NCBI RefSeq assembly: GCF_020510565.1
Contig: NZ_CP075189.1
Coordinates: forward strand, 3,896,501-3,960,500
Length of the DNA stretch: 64,000 nt
Origin: Ferribacterium limneticum
Lineage (GTDB): Bacteria; Pseudomonadota; Gammaproteobacteria; Burkholderiales; Rhodocyclaceae
Reading direction: 5' to 3'
This document shows positions 60,449-64,000 of this stretch, piece after piece. Every line of letters begins with the position of its first letter. Position 1 is the stretch's first letter. Under the pieces are notes generated by a model that did not search any database, was not told where the DNA came from, and saw only the letters and a program-made list of their open reading frames with translations. A program made the translations under genes and the position numbers.

Positions 60449-61984
60449 TTACAGAGGAATGTTGCCGTGCTTGCGCCACGGGTTGTCGAGTTTCTTGTCG
60501 CGCAGCATGGCCAGCGAGCGAGCGATACGCTTGCGGGTGGCATGCGGCATGATGACGTCGTCGATGAAGCCACGGGCGCCCGCCACGAACGGGTTGGCGA
60601 ACTTGGCCTTGTATTCGGCTTCGCGCTCGGCCAGCTTGGCCGGATCGTTCTTTTCCTCGCGGAAAATGATTTCCACGGCGCCCTTCGGCCCCATGACCGC
60701 GATTTCTGCCGATGGCCAGGCGATATTGACGTCGCCACGCAGGTGCTTGGACGACATCACGTCGTAGGCGCCGCCGTAGGCTTTGCGGGTGATCACGGTA
60801 ACCTTCGGCACGGTGCATTCGGCGTAAGCGTAGAGCAGCTTGGCGCCATGCTTGATGATGCCGCCGTATTCCTGCGTGGTGCCCGGCATGAAGCCCGGGA
60901 CATCGACGAAGGTGACGACCGGAATATTGAAGGCATCGCAGAAGCGAACGAAACGAGCCGCCTTGATCGACGACTTGATATCGAGACAGCCGGCCAGCAC
61001 GAGCGGCTGGTTGGCGACGATACCGACCGGATGACCATCGATGCGGCCAAAGCCGATGATGATGTTCTTGGCGTAATCGGCCTGCAGCTCGAAGAAGTCA
61101 TTGTCGTCGACCACTTTGACGAGCAGTTCCTTCATGTCGTACGCCTTGTTGGCGTTGTCCGGCACCAGCGTGTCGAGCGAGTAATCCATGCGGTCGACCG
61201 GATCGTTGGTCGGCGTGACCGGCGGCTTTTCGCGGTTGTTGGCCGGCAGGAAATTCATGAAGCGGCGCAGCATGGAGAGGGCTTCGACGTCGTTCTCGAA
61301 GGCCAGATCGGCGACACCGGATTTGCTCGTGTGGGTCACGGCACCGCCCAGTTCTTCGGCGGTCACGTCTTCGTGGGTGACGGTCTTGACGACTTCCGGA
61401 CCGGTCACGAACATGTAGGACGAGTCCTTGACCATGAAGATGAAGTCGGTCATCGACGGCGAATACACCGCACCACCGGCACAGGGGCCCATGATCATCG
61501 AGATCTGCGGCACGACGCCGGAGGCCATCACGTTGCGCTGGAAGACGTCGGCGTAGCCGCCCAGGGAAGCAACGCCTTCCTGAATCCGCGCGCCGCCCGA
61601 GTCGTTGAGGCCGATCACCGGGGCGCCGACCTTCATGGCGTGGTCCATGACCTTGCAGATCTTTTCGGCGTGGGTTTCCGACAGCGAGCCACCGAAGACG
61701 GTGAAGTCCTGGGAGAAGACGAAGACGAGACGGCCGTTAATGGTGCCGTAACCGACCACGACACCGTCACCCGGCGTCTTTTCGGCTTCGTTCATGCCGA
61801 AATCGACGCAACGGTGTTCCTTGAACAGATCCCATTCCTCGAAGGAGTCCGGGTCGAGCAGCAACTCGATGCGTTCGCGGGCGGTCAGCTTGCCCTTCTT
61901 GTGCTGGCTGTCGATGCGCTTCTGGCCACCGCCGAGGTAGGCCAGTTCACGCTTTTTTTCCAGCTGGCGGATGATGTCGTGCAT
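60449..61984 (-). CDS. pccB: Propionyl-CoA carboxylase carboxyltransferase subunit
   Basis: 511 residues of crotonase-type carboxyltransferase: [19 protein letters not shown], the N-half oxyanion region [36 protein letters not shown], and the C-half [31 protein letters not shown] (the PGFMPGTxQE motif). This matches PccB and makes methylmalonyl-CoA. It lies in the operon mcm-meaB-pccB-pccA. Confidence 0.95.
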   Translation of the reverse strand: MHDIIRQLEKKRELAYLGGGQKRIDSQHKKGKLTARERIELLLDPDSFEEWDLFKEHRCVDFGMNEAEKTPGDGVVVGYGTINGRLVFVFSQDFTVFGGSLSETHAEKICKVMDHAMKVGAPVIGLNDSGGARIQEGVASLGGYADVFQRNVMASGVVPQISMIMGPCAGGAVYSPSMTDFIFMVKDSSYMFVTGPEVVKTVTHEDVTAEELGGAVTHTSKSGVADLAFENDVEALSMLRRFMNFLPANNREKPPVTPTNDPVDRMDYSLDTLVPDNANKAYDMKELLVKVVDDNDFFELQADYAKNIIIGFGRIDGHPVGIVANQPLVLAGCLDIKSSIKAARFVRFCDAFNIPVVTFVDVPGFMPGTTQEYGGIIKHGAKLLYAYAECTVPKVTVITRKAYGGAYDVMSSKHLRGDVNIAWPSAEIAVMGPKGAVEIIFREEKNDPAKLAEREAEYKAKFANPFVAGARGFIDDVIMPHATRKRIARSLAMLRDKKLDNPWRKHGNIPL

Positions 61985-62020
61985 AGAAAACTCCCTAAAT
62001 GGATCGGGTAATTCGGAACT

Positions 62021-63031
62021 TCAGTGTTTCAGATAGCCGAGCAGGGCGTACGCGGCGGCAGCCGGCGTCGTGTGGCCTTCCTCGACGGATCGGGTAAAGG
62101 CGGGCAGGTTTTCCTGCACGCGCGGGTGATGGCGGAAATACTGGCGCAGGCCGGAGTCGATCAGTTGCCACATCCAGCTCAGGGCCTGATGCTGGCGCTT
62201 GGCGTCGAATTCGCCAGTCGGTTTCAAGGCAGCTTGGTACTTCTCGACCTGCTCCCAAAAATCGGCGATGCCTTCCTTGTGCAAGGCGGACAGCGTGATG
62301 ACCGGCGGCGCCCAGTTGGGCGAGGCCGGACGCAGCATGTGCAGGGCGTTGCGCCACTGGGCGCGGACCACGGCAGTAGCCTGGCGGTCGATATCCGCCT
62401 TGTTGATGATCACCATGTCAGCGATCTCGACAATGCCCTTCTTGATCGCCTGCAAGTCGTCGCCGGCATTCGGCAACTGCAGCAGGCAGAACATGTCGAC
62501 CATGCCGGCCACCGTCGTTTCCGACTGGCCGACACCGACGGTCTCGATGATGATCACGTCGTAACCCGAGGCTTCGCAGAGCAACATCGCCTCACGCGAC
62601 TTTTCAGCCACGCCGCCAAGCGAACCTGACGACGGACTCGGGCGGATGAAGGCTTCCTCGCGCTGGCTGAGCAATTCCATGCGCGTCTTGTCGCCAAGGA
62701 TGGAGCCGCCGGAAACCGAAGACGACGGGTCTACCGCCAGTACAGCCAGTTTTTTACCCTGTTCGATAAGCCAGACACCGAGTGCTTCGATGAACGTCGA
62801 CTTGCCCGCCCCCGGCACGCCGGAAATACCGATGCGAATCGCCTTGCCGGTACTCGGCAGGAGCGCATTGAGCACCTGCTGGGCGCGCTGCTGATGGTCG
62901 GGACGCGTCGATTCGATCAGCGTGATGGCCTTGGCCAGCGCACGGCGCTGACCGGCCAGCACGCCGTCGACCAGCGACTGGTCGGCAGCAGACAGAATAT
63001 TGGCACGCACGGGAGCTTCGCCCAGATTCAT
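62021..63031 (-). CDS. meaB: MeaB, G-protein chaperone of methylmalonyl-CoA mutase
   Basis: 336 residues with P-loop GVPGAGKST, the AVDPSSSVSGGSILGDKTRM region and IETVGVGQSE (switch), VINKADID. MeaB guards adenosylcobalamin loading and removal of inactive cofactor in the mutase. It is 7 bp from the mutase gene and 36 bp from pccB. Confidence 0.94.
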   Translation of the reverse strand: MNLGEAPVRANILSAADQSLVDGVLAGQRRALAKAITLIESTRPDHQQRAQQVLNALLPSTGKAIRIGISGVPGAGKSTFIEALGVWLIEQGKKLAVLAVDPSSSVSGGSILGDKTRMELLSQREEAFIRPSPSSGSLGGVAEKSREAMLLCEASGYDVIIIETVGVGQSETTVAGMVDMFCLLQLPNAGDDLQAIKKGIVEIADMVIINKADIDRQATAVVRAQWRNALHMLRPASPNWAPPVITLSALHKEGIADFWEQVEKYQAALKPTGEFDAKRQHQALSWMWQLIDSGLRQYFRHHPRVQENLPAFTRSVEEGHTTPAAAAYALLGYLKH

Positions 63032-63038
63032 CCGTGAA

Positions 63039-64000
63039 TTAGCCGCGTGCCTTGCGGATTTCTTCGATCACCTTGATAGCCGAATCCTCGATCCGCGTTC
63101 CCGGCCCGAAGATGGCTTTGGCACCTGCGTTGTAGAGGTAATCGTAGTCCTGAGCCGGAATGACGCCGCCAGCGAAGACGATGATGTCGTCACCGCCCTG
63201 GTCCTTGAGCGCCTTGACCAGTTGCGGCAGCAGGGTCTTGTGACCGGCGGCCAGCGACGACACACCAACGGCATGCACGTCGTTTTCGATGGCCTGGCGA
63301 GCAGCCTCTTCCGGGGTCTGGAAGAGCGGCCCCATGTCGATGTCGAAGCCGAGGTCGGCGTAAGCAGTGGCGACAACCTTGGCACCACGGTCATGGCCAT
63401 CCTGGCCGAGCTTGGCGATCATGATGCGCGGGCGACGGCCCTCTTCTTCGGCGAACTTGGCGACATCGGCCTTGATCTTTTCCCAGCTTTCCTGACCTTC
63501 CACAACGCCTCCGTACACACCTGAAATGGTCTGGTTGTTGGCGCGGAAACGACCGAAGATCTTTTCCAACGCATCGGACACTTCACCGACCGTGGCACGC
63601 AGACGCATGGCCTTGACTGTCAGGTCGAGCAAGTTGCCTTCGCCGGATTCGGCGGCTTTGGTCAATGCCTCCAAAGCGGCGTTGACCGCAGCACTATCGC
63701 GCGTCGCGCGAATCTGCTTGAGGCGGGCAATCTGCGAGTCACGCACGGCGTGGTTGTCGATATCGAGGATGTCGATGGCGTCTTCCTTGGCCAGTTTGTA
63801 CTTGTTGACGCCGACGATGACGTCCTTGCCGGAATCGATGCGCGCCTGCTTGTCGGCGGCGCAGGTTTCGACCTGCATCTTGGCCCAGCCCGATTCGACG
63901 GCCTTGGTCATGCCGCCCATCGCCTCGATTTCCTGGATGATGCCCCAGGCCTTGTCAGCCATGTCCTGGGTCAGCTTTTCCATCATGTAGGAGCCAGCCC
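63039..64000 (-). CDS. mcmA: Methylmalonyl-CoA mutase, C-terminal part (runs off the window)
   Basis: The frame is open to the right edge ([18 protein letters not shown] and on). The last ~140 residues are the cobalamin-binding domain with [21 protein letters not shown] (DxHxxG, His ligand to cobalt), GVSSLAAGH and [14 protein letters not shown]. Methylmalonyl-CoA mutase converts (R)-methylmalonyl-CoA to succinyl-CoA. The TIM-barrel substrate domain is beyond the window. With PccAB and MeaB this is the B12-dependent propionate route. Confidence 0.95.
   Translation of the reverse strand, partial: AGSYMMEKLTQDMADKAWGIIQEIEAMGGMTKAVESGWAKMQVETCAADKQARIDSGKDVIVGVNKYKLAKEDAIDILDIDNHAVRDSQIARLKQIRATRDSAAVNAALEALTKAAESGEGNLLDLTVKAMRLRATVGEVSDALEKIFGRFRANNQTISGVYGGVVEGQESWEKIKADVAKFAEEEGRRPRIMIAKLGQDGHDRGAKVVATAYADLGFDIDMGPLFQTPEEAARQAIENDVHAVGVSSLAAGHKTLLPQLVKALKDQGGDDIIVFAGGVIPAQDYDYLYNAGAKAIFGPGTRIEDSAIKVIEEIRKARG

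Overview
The window looks like the chromosome of a betaproteobacterium of the Rhodocyclales (Dechloromonas/Azonexus-like). This rests on gene content and order, not on a database search: a GC-rich genome, a hydrogenase locus ordered like the Cupriavidus membrane-bound/regulatory hydrogenase locus, a complete Ccm system, MtrA/MtrB-type cytochromes, and B12-dependent propionate genes. No rRNA, tRNA, transposase or CRISPR array was recognised.

Layout. 1-2.5 kb: end of mpl and malic enzyme maeB. 2.6-7.4 kb: nickel acquisition and signalling (TonB receptor, NiCoT permease under a near-perfect NikR operator, HoxJ-type histidine kinase, NikR). 7.5-9.3 kb: a three-gene operon suggestive of nitric-oxide/iron-centre repair. 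9.5-14.1 kb: AAA ATPase, exo/endonuclease-family protein, lipoprotein, J-domain-like membrane protein, NhaA. 14.2-35.1 kb: one leftward [NiFe]-hydrogenase supercluster. It holds the structural genes hoxKGZ (oxygen-tolerant type, six proximal-cluster cysteines) behind a consensus sigma-54 promoter, then hoxMLOQRTV, hypABF, a second HybE-like gene, hypCDE, hypX, and the regulatory hoxABC. HoxJ, absent next to hoxC, lies at 5.6-7.0 kb overlapping nikR. H2 sensing (HoxBC-HoxJ-HoxA) and nickel sensing (NikR) are therefore linked. 35.3-40.4 kb: a 1673-residue c-di-GMP enzyme with CBS, PAS, GAF, GGDEF, EAL and CZB zinc-sensor domains. 40.35-41.1 kb: a scar where a LysR/OxyR-like gene and a di-haem peroxidase gene have both lost their 5' parts. 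41.2-49.3 kb: a two-component system divergent from an extracellular-electron-transfer module: small cytochrome c, decahaem MtrA, porin MtrB, and a nine-c-haem plus cytochrome-b membrane protein with the architecture of Geobacter CbcL. 49.4-56.5 kb: ccmABCDEFGHI and napF. 56.5-58.3 kb: two unrecognised genes. 58.4-64 kb: pccA, pccB, meaB and the end of methylmalonyl-CoA mutase.

The most unusual signal is a family of about 36-41 bp dispersed repeats (core ACGGTCAACCGGAAAAA, then a second A/T-rich block about 11 bp on). There are 14 clear copies and two weaker ones. Six lie between genes, two of them as a head-to-head hairpin. Eight lie inside genes, in several reading frames and without breaking them (hoxJ, hoxC, hypX, hypF twice, hoxO, the end of hoxK, and the ccmH signal peptide). 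The architecture resembles DNA-uptake signal sequences, or a protein-tolerated REP-like element.
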